Assembly: GCA_016213455.1 (NCBI GenBank)
Contig: JACRAG010000140.1
Span: 1-6,170, forward strand
DNA from: Anaerolineae bacterium
GTDB lineage: Bacteria > Chloroflexota > Anaerolineae > Anaerolineales > Anaerolineaceae
Direction of reading: 5' to 3'
Length of the DNA stretch: 6,170 nucleotides
Positions within the stretch are counted from its first letter, which is position 1. Every line of letters begins with the position of its first letter. The translations under genes were made by a program, and so were the position numbers. The notes beneath the pieces are model-generated. The model had not been told where the DNA came from. It searched no databases and worked only from the letters and a program-made list of their open reading frames with translations. Shown here one piece after another: positions 1-5,616 of the stretch.

Positions 1-883
1 CCCCACCAGCACCAACGAAAAAACCTATTCCTTTGACGAAGCGCGCGATTTCATCCTCCGGCACTTTGCCCAGTTCGCCGCGCCCCTCGAAGCCATGACC
101 AGCCGGGCATTTGCCAACCGTTGGATCGATGCTGAACAGCGCAAAGGCAAACGCGCTGGCGCATTCTGCATGGATATCCCCCTGGCAAAGGAGTCGCGCA
201 TCCTGTGCAATTTTGATGGCACGCTCGATCAGGTTTCGACCATCGCGCACGAACTGGGACACGCCTTCCACAATGAATGCGCCCACCTGGCCAACAAGAA
301 ATTCCTGCAGTGCGATACGCCCATGACGCTGGCTGAAACGGCTTCCATCATGTGCGAAACCATGATCGTCAACGCAGCCCTTGATGCAGCGGAGAACGAT
401 CAGGAAAGACTCGCCATCCTGGAAACTTCTCTCACCGGCGATACCCAGGTGATCGTGGATATCTATTCACGCTTCCTGTTTGAGAAGGAAGTTTTTGAGC
501 GCCGCGAGAAAGCGGAACTCAGCCCGGAGGATTTGTGCGACATCATGGAACGCGCGCAAAAGGCCACCTACGGTGATGGATTGGACGAGCGCTACCTGCA
601 CCGCTACATGTGGACCTGGAAGCCACATTATTACTTCGACAACCTGTCTTTCTACAACTTCCCCTATGCTTTTGGCTTGCTGTTTGGCACAGGCTTATAT
701 GCAATCTATAAGCAGCGTGGCGCAGCTTTCATCCCGGATTATATGAATCTGCTCGCCTCCACGGGTGAAGCGCCTGCCGCCGAGTTGGCAGCCCGCTTTG
801 GCATTGACATCCGCAGCCGCGCCTTCTGGGAGGGCTCGCTCAAGGTCATCGAGGAACGCATCGATCGCTACACGCAACTTTAG
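1..883 (+). CDS. pepF: M3-family zinc oligoendopeptidase (pepF/M3 type), C-terminal part
   Basis: This is a cytoplasmic metallopeptidase that would cleave short peptides. The reading frame is open to the left edge (first full codon at base 2) and ends at TAG 881-883, so the start lies outside. About 293 residues are visible; pepF/M3 relatives are usually near 560-600, so roughly the N-terminal half is missing. The zinc site is complete: HELGH is encoded from base 248, inside the conserved context NFDGTLDQVSTIAHELGHAF. The third ligand is the Glu of TLAETAS at 335-337, exactly 25 residues after the second His, the M3 spacing. Near the C-terminus, KPHYY followed by FYNFPYAFGLLFG (about 620-690) is the conserved substrate-binding and transition-state His/Tyr segment of M3 enzymes. 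There is no signal peptide or membrane segment in the visible part. The gene ends in a shared terminator facing the convergent yqeC-mocA gene. Family assignment is secure; the exact substrate is not. Confidence 0.93.
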   Translation, partial: PTSTNEKTYSFDEARDFILRHFAQFAAPLEAMTSRAFANRWIDAEQRKGKRAGAFCMDIPLAKESRILCNFDGTLDQVSTIAHELGHAFHNECAHLANKKFLQCDTPMTLAETASIMCETMIVNAALDAAENDQERLAILETSLTGDTQVIVDIYSRFLFEKEVFERREKAELSPEDLCDIMERAQKATYGDGLDERYLHRYMWTWKPHYYFDNLSFYNFPYAFGLLFGTGLYAIYKQRGAAFIPDYMNLLASTGEAPAAELAARFGIDIRSRAFWEGSLKVIEERIDRYTQL

Positions 884-908
884 GGTGCTTTCTCTGCTCA
901 CTGACTGA

Positions 909-960
909 ATAAAAACACCCGGCGCACAAAGAACCATGCTTTTAGCGCCGGGTATCTTTA
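909..960. terminator. Bidirectional intrinsic terminator between peptidase and yqeC-mocA
   Basis: A perfect 9-bp stem, ACCCGGCGC (917-925) with GCGCCGGGT (945-953), encloses a 19-base loop that can itself pair AAAG (928-931) with CTTT (939-942). Reading minus, the stem is followed by a clean run of five T (complement of 911-915), good for ending the yqeC-mocA message. Reading plus, it is followed by the weaker T-rich tract ATCTTTATT. Its place between two convergent stop codons (883 and 972) fits termination for both genes, stronger on the minus strand. Confidence 0.85.
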
Positions 961-971
961 TTCCTTATAGG

Positions 972-2300
972 TTACAACGTTTTGGTCAGATCTTCCGGTT
1001 CATCCAGATCGAGGGTTAATCGCTCATCAGCCCAATCCACATACGACAGGTTCAATTGCCCGAGAAGCTGTCTGCCGCCGGCATCCCCAACCAATTGGTT
1101 CAATGCACCAAACCACCGCCGGCTGAACAAAGTCGGGCTGACGCGCTCATTCCCCACCCGCGGGCAAACCGCATCTGCCTGGGTAAAAGCGTGGAGCTCC
1201 ACCAACGCTTGAATGACATCCACACCCGCATAAGGTTGATCACAAGGCAGGAAAATGGCGGCCCCACAGCCAGGCGGTACGGCGTTTATTCCTGCAGCCA
1301 CGGAGGTGGACTGCCCGTCCTGCCAGCGCTCGTTGTTGACTACGCGCAAATCAAGGCCCGCCAATGCGCTGGGCACAGCCTCAGACTCCCAACCGGTCAC
1401 CACGATCACCGGGCTGCAGCCCCCTTCCAGCAAGGTGCGGGCTGCCCTTCGCACCAGAGGCTCACCTTGCCAGTCTAGCAGCTGCTTGGCGCGTCCCATG
1501 CGCCGTGATGCCCCCGCCGCCAAAACGATCCCCGCCGTTGGCTGCAGCAGAAAGTGCATTTCCGAGGGCGCACCAGCACAACCATGCAGCGATACGCCGG
1601 CAACCTGCGCGTATTGAGCCAGCAGCAACCGACCCAATGCGTATGAGGCAGCCTGTGCATCCGGCGTATCCGCCTGGTTCAATACCACCACCCGTTCCGC
1701 AGTGTCCGGAATATTCTTCAAACCACCATCAACCGAACACAATGCCCGCGATACCGCCGCCACGCTGACTACCTCGCCTGGGGTCAGCCCAGCCAACGCC
1801 GCGAAACGCTCAGAACGAAAAACCAGCGTATCGCTCAGTTGGGCGCCAATGCCGCTCATGCCAGCCACCACCACCACCCGGTCCGTAAAATCCGGGATGG
1901 GTGGTTCCCATTCTGCCCAGGCTTTCAACGGTTTTCCACGGGATCCGTCCGCTTCGATCAACAACGGCACGCCGTTCGCGACTGCCACGGCTTTCAGCTT
2001 CAACAGATCGTCTCTTTCCAGCCCGGCATAACGCTGGCGCTCCGGCAGAACCGCGCCGGTCACCAGGTTGATCCCCCGTGGAAGGATTGTGTCCGGGCCG
2101 GGCAGTTCATGAAGGTAGACGTGATCTGCATATTCCGCCTGTCCCAATGCCAGGTGCGCCGAGTGACTGACCAGCGCCGCGCCAAATTGCCGGCAGGCCA
2201 GTTGTGCCAATCGGAATAATAAGGAGGTTTTCCCTCCCGAACCGGTAATCGCCCAGACTTCACCTGGGCGCATCGAAAAAACCGCTTCCATGGAGATCAT
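972..2300 (-). CDS. yqeC/mocA: Fused YqeC-type NTP-binding protein and MocA/YgfJ-type molybdopterin cytidylyltransferase
   Basis: The predicted protein is 442 residues with two joined domains. Residues 1-~252 match YqeC, an accessory protein linked to selenium-dependent molybdenum hydroxylases. A P-loop ITGSGGKTSLL lies at 18-28, the signature EADGSRGKPLKAW at 116-128, and an NKxD-like VLNQAD at 206-211. Residues ~256-442 are a MocA/YgfJ-type nucleotidyltransferase, expected to attach CMP to molybdopterin for xanthine-dehydrogenase-like enzymes. Its GIVLAAGASRRMGRAKQLL lies at 257-275; the LAAG form is typical of the CTP-using MocA rather than GTP-using MobA. A metal-binding LPCDQP is at 351-356, GDAGGR at 405-410, and LDLDEPEDL closes the C-terminus. 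The frame stays open up to an ATG at 2447, but that start would overlap the esterase by over 100 bases with no domain gained, so ATG 2300 (MISMEAVF) is preferred; ATG 2291 is an alternative. Neither has a Shine-Dalgarno. The protein is cytoplasmic and third in line after the esterase. No hydroxylase, selD or yqeB is in the window. Confidence 0.9.
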   Translation of the reverse strand: MISMEAVFSMRPGEVWAITGSGGKTSLLFRLAQLACRQFGAALVSHSAHLALGQAEYADHVYLHELPGPDTILPRGINLVTGAVLPERQRYAGLERDDLLKLKAVAVANGVPLLIEADGSRGKPLKAWAEWEPPIPDFTDRVVVVAGMSGIGAQLSDTLVFRSERFAALAGLTPGEVVSVAAVSRALCSVDGGLKNIPDTAERVVVLNQADTPDAQAASYALGRLLLAQYAQVAGVSLHGCAGAPSEMHFLLQPTAGIVLAAGASRRMGRAKQLLDWQGEPLVRRAARTLLEGGCSPVIVVTGWESEAVPSALAGLDLRVVNNERWQDGQSTSVAAGINAVPPGCGAAIFLPCDQPYAGVDVIQALVELHAFTQADAVCPRVGNERVSPTLFSRRWFGALNQLVGDAGGRQLLGQLNLSYVDWADERLTLDLDEPEDLTKTL

Positions 2301-2330
2301 GGAGAAATTATACAGGGGGTTTGCGGATAT
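2301..2330 (-). promoter_or_regulatory. Possible internal promoter giving a leaderless yqeC-mocA message
   Basis: A perfect TATAAT occupies 2307-2312 (read minus), followed by six bases and then ATG 2300. Transcription starting about seven bases past a -10 box would begin at or beside the A of that ATG, the arrangement seen in leaderless messages. No Shine-Dalgarno is present before ATG 2300 or ATG 2291, which agrees with that. The -35 side is poor: the best candidate is TTGGCT, 19 bases upstream, so the promoter would depend mostly on its -10. A single hexamer can occur by chance, and read-through from the esterase remains possible. Confidence 0.45.
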
Positions 2331-2341
2331 GAGCCAATCGC

Positions 2342-3103
2342 TCAGCCCTGTCCGATTTGTTCTTTGAAAACGGGCAGCAGGTGCGAGATGAAATAGGGGA
2401 ACTGGCGTCTCCACCACGGCCAATCGTGGTTGACATCCTGGCCCCAATAATCCACCCAGGCTGGCACCTGCAGCCTGTCCAGGGTATGGCGAAGCATATC
2501 CGCCTCCATGCGCATTTCATCTTCCCAGGCACCCTGGCCCACACAGATGATGATATTGCTTTCGCGATACTGGTGGATATACCAATCGGCTTGCAGGTTG
2601 GGCAGGTAATCCAATGGCGAATTGAAATAGACCGCCTCGTCCATATATTCGCCGATGAAAAAGCGCAGGCTGAACAAACCGCTCAGGCTGATCACCCCAT
2701 CAAACAAGTCTGGATGGCGAAAGAAAAAGTTCGCCGAATGATAGCCCCCCATGCTGCAGCCAGTCGTGACCGCCTTCAACTGTGGATGCCGGGATTGGAT
2801 GAACGGCATCACTTCCTGGCAGATGTACGCGTCATACGACTCATGCCGAATCGCCCGGTCGTGTGGATGGGCGTCAAAATTCGCCCAGGACTGCGCATCC
2901 ACGCTGTCGACAGCGTACAGGCTGATCAAGCCCTCATTGATAAACCACTCAACCTCACCCACCATACCAAAGTTCTCAAAATCAAAAAAGCGGCCCGCCT
3001 GGGCAGGGAAAACCAGAACCGGTTTTCCGGCATGACCGTACACTTTTAATTCCATCTCCTGCCCCAGGTTGGAGCTGTACCAGTGGTGATACTCTACATT
3101 CAT
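2342..3103 (-). CDS. Small alpha/beta-hydrolase, esterase-D-like, partner of the ATP-grasp gene
   Basis: A 253-residue soluble protein of the putative-esterase branch of the alpha/beta-hydrolase superfamily. The nucleophile elbow GCSMGG sits at 115-120 with Ser117 as nucleophile. The catalytic His is most likely His226 in QDVNHDWPWW, and the acid is probably Glu194 or Asp195 in GAWEDE. The N-terminal strand region KPVLVFPAQAGRFFDFEN (27-44) precedes a long aromatic-rich body. No signal peptide is seen, so it is likely cytoplasmic. Its ATG (3101-3103) overlaps the stop of the upstream ATP-grasp gene (TGA, 3100-3102) as ATGA, so translation is probably coupled; the bases before the ATG show no strong Shine-Dalgarno. 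It ends with TGA 2342-2344, 41 bases before yqeC-mocA. Substrate is unknown. The pairing suggests it hydrolyses an ester or amide made, or supplied, by the ligase; that is inference. Length fits the compact, lid-less members of the family. Confidence 0.85.
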   Translation of the reverse strand: MNVEYHHWYSSNLGQEMELKVYGHAGKPVLVFPAQAGRFFDFENFGMVGEVEWFINEGLISLYAVDSVDAQSWANFDAHPHDRAIRHESYDAYICQEVMPFIQSRHPQLKAVTTGCSMGGYHSANFFFRHPDLFDGVISLSGLFSLRFFIGEYMDEAVYFNSPLDYLPNLQADWYIHQYRESNIIICVGQGAWEDEMRMEADMLRHTLDRLQVPAWVDYWGQDVNHDWPWWRRQFPYFISHLLPVFKEQIGQG

Positions 3104-4269
3104 GATGGGTTGGCTTTCTGCTGGATAAATTGAGCCATTTCTAGGATCTGGTCAAACTCCGGTGAGCGAACCACATAGCCAAAATTGCCCAACGCAGTGG
3201 CGAAAACCCCCGAAATTTCCTCAGCGGTTAATATTTTCCCGTGATACTTTTGCATGATCTCTTTGTGCGAATGCAGGTACCGCAGCTTCCACTTGCGCCC
3301 GATGTACGCACAGTGATAAGGACGGTGAACCGCGGAAGTAAAGCGGTCGTGCAGGATGACATTCGCCCACTCGTAATAGATGTCGATATCATTGGCGTAA
3401 TTCCAGATGTCGGTAGTCAGTCCTCCAGGTGGGCGCATATTCACCTCAAGCCCCAGCACCTGGTTATCTTCTGTCCGGAAAAATTCAAAGTGAAAGAAGC
3501 GTTTGCGAATACCGTAAGCCTTGACCACCGCCCGCCCCGCCAGTTCCAGGTCTGCAGGAATTTGACGCAGGGTGTAATAATAGATGTCCAGGTCATCATT
3601 CACGGTCTCCATGATGCCCTGGCTGTACTCCAATGATGAGTAGAATACGATGTCTCCGTTTTGGTCTGTCAGACCGTCAAAGGTCTGAATTTTGCCGTGA
3701 ATGAATTTTTCGAGATAGTATTCCACCGGCGGTAGGGTGGACAGGAAGACGTCCAGCTGCTCCATGGTATCGAAGCGGTAGGTCTGCGCTGCGCCCACCC
3801 CGATATCCGGCTTGGCAATCAATGGGAAGCCTACCTCCCGCGCAAACCGGCGGGCCTGTGCCGCGGAACGGACAATCATGCCGGGCGCAGATGCCACGCC
3901 TGCCTTTTTGAACATCCCCTTCATCCTGGACTTTTGCTTGATCGCCGGAATATCCTCGACGCGCATGCCTGGAATGTTAAAATCGGTGCGCAGGCGCGCT
4001 TCGGTTTCCATCCAATACTCGGACATAGAATCAAGCCCGTCGATGCGCCCGTATTTATGCACAAAATACGCCAGCCCGCGCAGCAGGTCGTCGTAGTTGT
4101 GCATATTGGGCACCCAGTAATACTCGGTCAGGGCATCGCGCAGCTCGGGGCACAGGTTTTCATACGGTTCATCGGCAATTCCTAGAACCGTGGCACCCAA
4201 ATTACGCAGATGCACGCAAAATGGGTAGTAATTGCTGGGAAAGTGAGGGGACAGAAATACAAAGTTCAC
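3100..4269 (-). CDS. ATP-grasp ligase of unknown substrate (carboxylate-amine ligase type)
   Basis: A 389-residue ATP-grasp protein, expected to activate a carboxylate with ATP as an acyl-phosphate and join it to an amine or thiol. The start is GTG 4267-4269, because AGGAG (4276-4280) lies six bases upstream and the protein then opens with a hydrophobic strand VNFVFLSPHFPSNYYPF; the frame stays open to an ATG at 4374, but that extension has no family character and would include the promoter. Residues 1-~105 form the pre-ATP-grasp domain. Then come FPLIAKPDIGVGAAQTYR (148-165) with ATP-binding Lys153 and a glycine loop, YLEKFIHGK (185-193), HFEFF with Glu262, and GLEVNMRPPGG (273-283) with metal ligands Glu275 and Asn277 plus Arg279. 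All core ATP-grasp residues appear intact. The tail is rich in Tyr and Trp. It is first in the operon and overlaps the esterase by four bases. It does not look like biotin carboxylase, PurK/PurD or D-Ala-D-Ala ligase; the substrate is not readable from sequence. Confidence 0.85.
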   Translation of the reverse strand: MNFVFLSPHFPSNYYPFCVHLRNLGATVLGIADEPYENLCPELRDALTEYYWVPNMHNYDDLLRGLAYFVHKYGRIDGLDSMSEYWMETEARLRTDFNIPGMRVEDIPAIKQKSRMKGMFKKAGVASAPGMIVRSAAQARRFAREVGFPLIAKPDIGVGAAQTYRFDTMEQLDVFLSTLPPVEYYLEKFIHGKIQTFDGLTDQNGDIVFYSSLEYSQGIMETVNDDLDIYYYTLRQIPADLELAGRAVVKAYGIRKRFFHFEFFRTEDNQVLGLEVNMRPPGGLTTDIWNYANDIDIYYEWANVILHDRFTSAVHRPYHCAYIGRKWKLRYLHSHKEIMQKYHGKILTAEEISGVFATALGNFGYVVRSPEFDQILEMAQFIQQKANPS

Positions 4270-4275
4270 GGCATT

Positions 4276-4280
4276 CTCCT
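4276..4280 (-). promoter_or_regulatory. Shine-Dalgarno AGGAG that fixes the GTG start of the ATP-grasp gene
   Basis: AGGAG read on the minus strand ends six bases before GTG 4269. It is the clearest ribosome binding site in the window and is the main reason to choose GTG 4269 over the distant in-frame ATG at 4374. Confidence 0.8.
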
Positions 4281-4349
4281 GGGTTGGATGAATATTAATA
4301 AAAGCGGTAATTAAAGTCAATGACCAGTATGGTTTTGTCCAACCCCAGG
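4278..4349. repeat. Inverted repeat flanking the ATP-grasp promoter
   Basis: CCTGGGTTGGA (4278-4288) and TCCAACCCCAGG (4338-4349) are inverted copies, differing by one extra C in the second arm. One arm covers the predicted start of transcription and part of the Shine-Dalgarno; the other lies just upstream of the -35 box. A shorter related pair, CCCAGG (4344-4349) and CCTGGG (4365-4370), overlaps the second arm. This could be a paired operator, but could also be chance; no known regulator motif is recognised. Confidence 0.4.
4292..4320 (-). promoter_or_regulatory. Sigma70-type promoter for the ATP-grasp/esterase operon
   Basis: Read minus, TTGACT (4315-4320) matches the -35 consensus at five of six positions. 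After an ideal 17-base spacer comes TAATAT (4292-4297), which matches the -10 consensus at four of six and is AT-rich throughout. Transcription would start near 4285, giving a leader of about 16 bases that contains the AGGAG site and runs into GTG 4269. Position, spacing and the short leader agree with one another. Confidence 0.7.
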
Positions 4350-4406
4350 CTTGGATTGGATACACCTGGGACACTTCGACAGACCCACCTGCCCGTTATG
4401 GTAAAC

Positions 4407-4415
4407 TGGTATCAT
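4407..4415 (+). promoter_or_regulatory. Possible extended -10 promoter for the aldo/keto reductase
   Basis: TGGTATCAT fits the extended -10 pattern TGnTATAAT, with five of six matches in the hexamer (4410-4415). No good -35 lies 16-18 bases upstream, as is common for extended -10 promoters. Transcription would start near 4422, giving a leader of about 43 bases. Another weak hexamer, TATGGT at 4397-4402, lies just upstream. The call rests on position and one short motif. Confidence 0.35.
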
Positions 4416-4417
4416 TC

Positions 4418-4468
4418 ATGTTAACTTTACGAAAACAATCGATCCGGATACAAAACAACGAACCATGA
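4418..4468 (+). other. Candidate 16-residue leader ORF overlapping the aldo/keto reductase start
   Basis: ATG 4418 opens a frame encoding MLTLRKQSIRIQNNEP that ends at TGA 4466-4468, so its stop overlaps the reductase ATG 4465-4467 as ATGA. The reductase has no visible Shine-Dalgarno, so coupling to a leader frame would be one way to start it. Against this, the leader ATG also lacks a ribosome site, and if transcription starts near 4422 the frame is not in the message. ORFs this short are common by chance. Confidence 0.2.
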
Positions 4469-5433
4469 GATATCTCCCTCTCCCCCTCACCGATTTAATA
4501 ATTTCCGAAATCAGCCTGGGCACAGGCGATCTCGGTGGATCCGTGGACCAGACTACCTCCACCACCATCCTCGACGCTTACGTGCATTATGGCGGCAATT
4601 TCATCGACACGGCGCATGTTTACAATGACTGGCTGCCCGGCGAACGCAGCCGCAGCGAGAAATTGATCGGCGCGTGGATGAAAACGCGGCGAAACCGCAG
4701 CCAGCTCGTGCTTGCCTCCAAAGGCGGTCACCATCCCGTGGACGACTCGCCGTACGTTAATCGCGTCACGCCAGCCGATCTTCGCCATGACCTTGAAGAC
4801 AGCCTGCGCTTCCTGGAGACGGATGTTATCGACCTGTATTGGCTGCACCGCGATAATCCTGATTTGCCCGTGGAGGTGCTGCTCGATACGCTGGAGACCT
4901 TCCGTAAAGAAGGCAAAATCCGCTATTATGGCGCATCCAACTGGCGCACAGGCCGGCTCATCCAGGCGCAACAGGCAGCCAGAGAACAGGGCTGGTTGGG
5001 TTTCTGTGCCGACCAGATGCTCTGGACGGTGGCAAAGACTCAAGCCGATGCCATACCGGACCCAACCATCATGGTGATGGATGAAGCGCTCTACCAGTTC
5101 CATCTGCAAACCGGCATACCAGCCACACCTTACACCTCACAGGCCAATGGTTTGTTCAGGAAACTGGCCCGCGATGGCGCCGAAAACCTGCCGCCCAACT
5201 TGGTGAAGCACTTCCCGCTGGAAGCCAACCTGCGCCGCTACACCCGCATTCAACAGGTCATGGCGGAAACCGGTTTTTCGCTGACCCAGGTCGTGCTGGG
5301 GTGGCTGCTTTCACAGCCCTTCATGACCATCCCCATTGTCGGACCCAAGAACGTGGATCAGGTACAGGACAGCATCAGCGCAGCCGGGGTTCGCCTGACC
5401 CCTGAACAGGTCAGGTTGATCACAGTCGACTAA
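4465..5433 (+). CDS. Aldo/keto reductase, NAD(P)H-dependent
   Basis: A complete 322-residue protein of the aldo/keto reductase superfamily: a cytoplasmic (beta/alpha)8 barrel that would reduce a carbonyl, or oxidise the matching alcohol, using NAD(P)H. The catalytic tetrad is intact: Asp48 in NFIDTAHVY, Tyr53 of the same segment, Lys86 in LASKGG and His128 in YWLHRDN. GKIRYYGASNW (150-160) and the nucleotide-binding IPIVGPKNVDQVQDSI (289-304) are typical, with Lys295 where many members carry a basic residue contacting the NADPH phosphate. The start MRYLPLPLTDLIISEISLGT matches the usual opening of the family, so ATG 4465 is right although no Shine-Dalgarno is seen. The insert YNDWLPGERSRSEK and the segment MDEALYQFHLQTG recall a subgroup near sugar-catabolic genes in other bacteria as far as I recall; substrate is unproven. 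It is transcribed away from the ATP-grasp operon and ends at TAA 5431-5433 before several hairpins. Confidence 0.92.
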   Translation: MRYLPLPLTDLIISEISLGTGDLGGSVDQTTSTTILDAYVHYGGNFIDTAHVYNDWLPGERSRSEKLIGAWMKTRRNRSQLVLASKGGHHPVDDSPYVNRVTPADLRHDLEDSLRFLETDVIDLYWLHRDNPDLPVEVLLDTLETFRKEGKIRYYGASNWRTGRLIQAQQAAREQGWLGFCADQMLWTVAKTQADAIPDPTIMVMDEALYQFHLQTGIPATPYTSQANGLFRKLARDGAENLPPNLVKHFPLEANLRRYTRIQQVMAETGFSLTQVVLGWLLSQPFMTIPIVGPKNVDQVQDSISAAGVRLTPEQVRLITVD

Positions 5434-5451
5434 GGATCCATCCGAAAGTTA

Positions 5452-5489
5452 TTTCTCCCACCCCTGCCCGCCCCCAGGGGCGGGAGAAA
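5452..5489. repeat. GC-rich hairpin without a T-tract downstream of the aldo/keto reductase
   Basis: TTTCTCCC (5452-5459) pairs with GGGAGAAA (5482-5489). After one A/C mismatch, CCCCTG (5461-5466) pairs with CAGGGG (5475-5480), closing an 8-base C-rich loop. This gives 14 pairs of very stable helix 18 bases after the stop codon. Neither strand has a T run after the stem, so it is not a standard intrinsic terminator. It may protect the message 3' end, act as a Rho-type or pause element, or be a copy of a dispersed palindromic repeat. Confidence 0.6.
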
Positions 5490-5500
5490 AAGGTTCTTGG

Positions 5501-5543
5501 ATTTCCCAATCCCTCGCGAAGCGAGATGGGCAATATTGGAAAT
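5501..5543. repeat. Second foldback with a CTCGC-GAA-GCGAG core
   Basis: The core hairpin CTCGC (5513-5517), loop GAA, GCGAG (5521-5525) is enclosed by ATTT plus CCAAT (5501-5510, one bulged C) pairing with ATTGG plus AAAT (5535-5543). An alternative small hairpin GGATT/AATCC (5499-5512) competes with it. No T-tract follows. Together with the neighbouring hairpin it looks like an intergenic palindromic element; function unknown. Confidence 0.4.
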
Positions 5544-5560
5544 TTTCAGATAGTGATAAT

Positions 5561-5600
5561 AAAAAAAATCAGGACGGCCGACAAGCCATCCTGATTTTTT
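5561..5600. terminator. Strong bidirectional terminator between aldo/keto reductase and guaB
   Basis: A perfect 12-bp stem joins 5563-5574 (A run then TCAGGA) to 5589-5600 (TCCTGA then six T). After one C/A mismatch, GGC (5576-5578) pairs with GCC (5585-5587) around the loop CGACAA. Eight A at 5561-5568 serve as the T-tract for the minus strand and six T at 5595-5600 for the plus strand. It sits between two convergent stops (5433 and 5617) and should end both messages. Confidence 0.92.
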
Positions 5601-5616
5601 GTCGACCATAATCCCA

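Noticed and set aside
1056..2219. Several overlapping plus-strand open frames of 109-140 codons within yqeC-mocA.
   Set aside because: They are low-complexity frames rich in Pro, Ala and Ser opposite a well-supported gene, as expected from codon bias on the other strand.
2301..2447. Extension of yqeC-mocA by 49 residues to an in-frame ATG at 2447.
   Set aside because: It would overlap the esterase by over 100 bases, its residues show no domain character, and the P-loop opens normally from ATG 2300.
2357..3049. A 230-codon open frame on the plus strand opposite the esterase.
   Set aside because: It lies entirely opposite a gene with clear catalytic motifs and shows no recognisable family features; it is a coding shadow.
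4270..4374. Extension of the ATP-grasp protein by 35 residues to an ATG at 4374.
   Set aside because: It covers the predicted promoter and lies upstream of a strong AGGAG placed correctly for GTG 4269.
4495..5109. A 204-codon open frame on the minus strand opposite the aldo/keto reductase.
   Set aside because: It is antisense to an intact reductase with a full catalytic tetrad and has no domain signature.
5452..5489. The GC-rich hairpin as an intrinsic terminator for the aldo/keto reductase.
   Set aside because: No T-tract follows the stem on either strand, and a much better terminator lies about 75 bases downstream.
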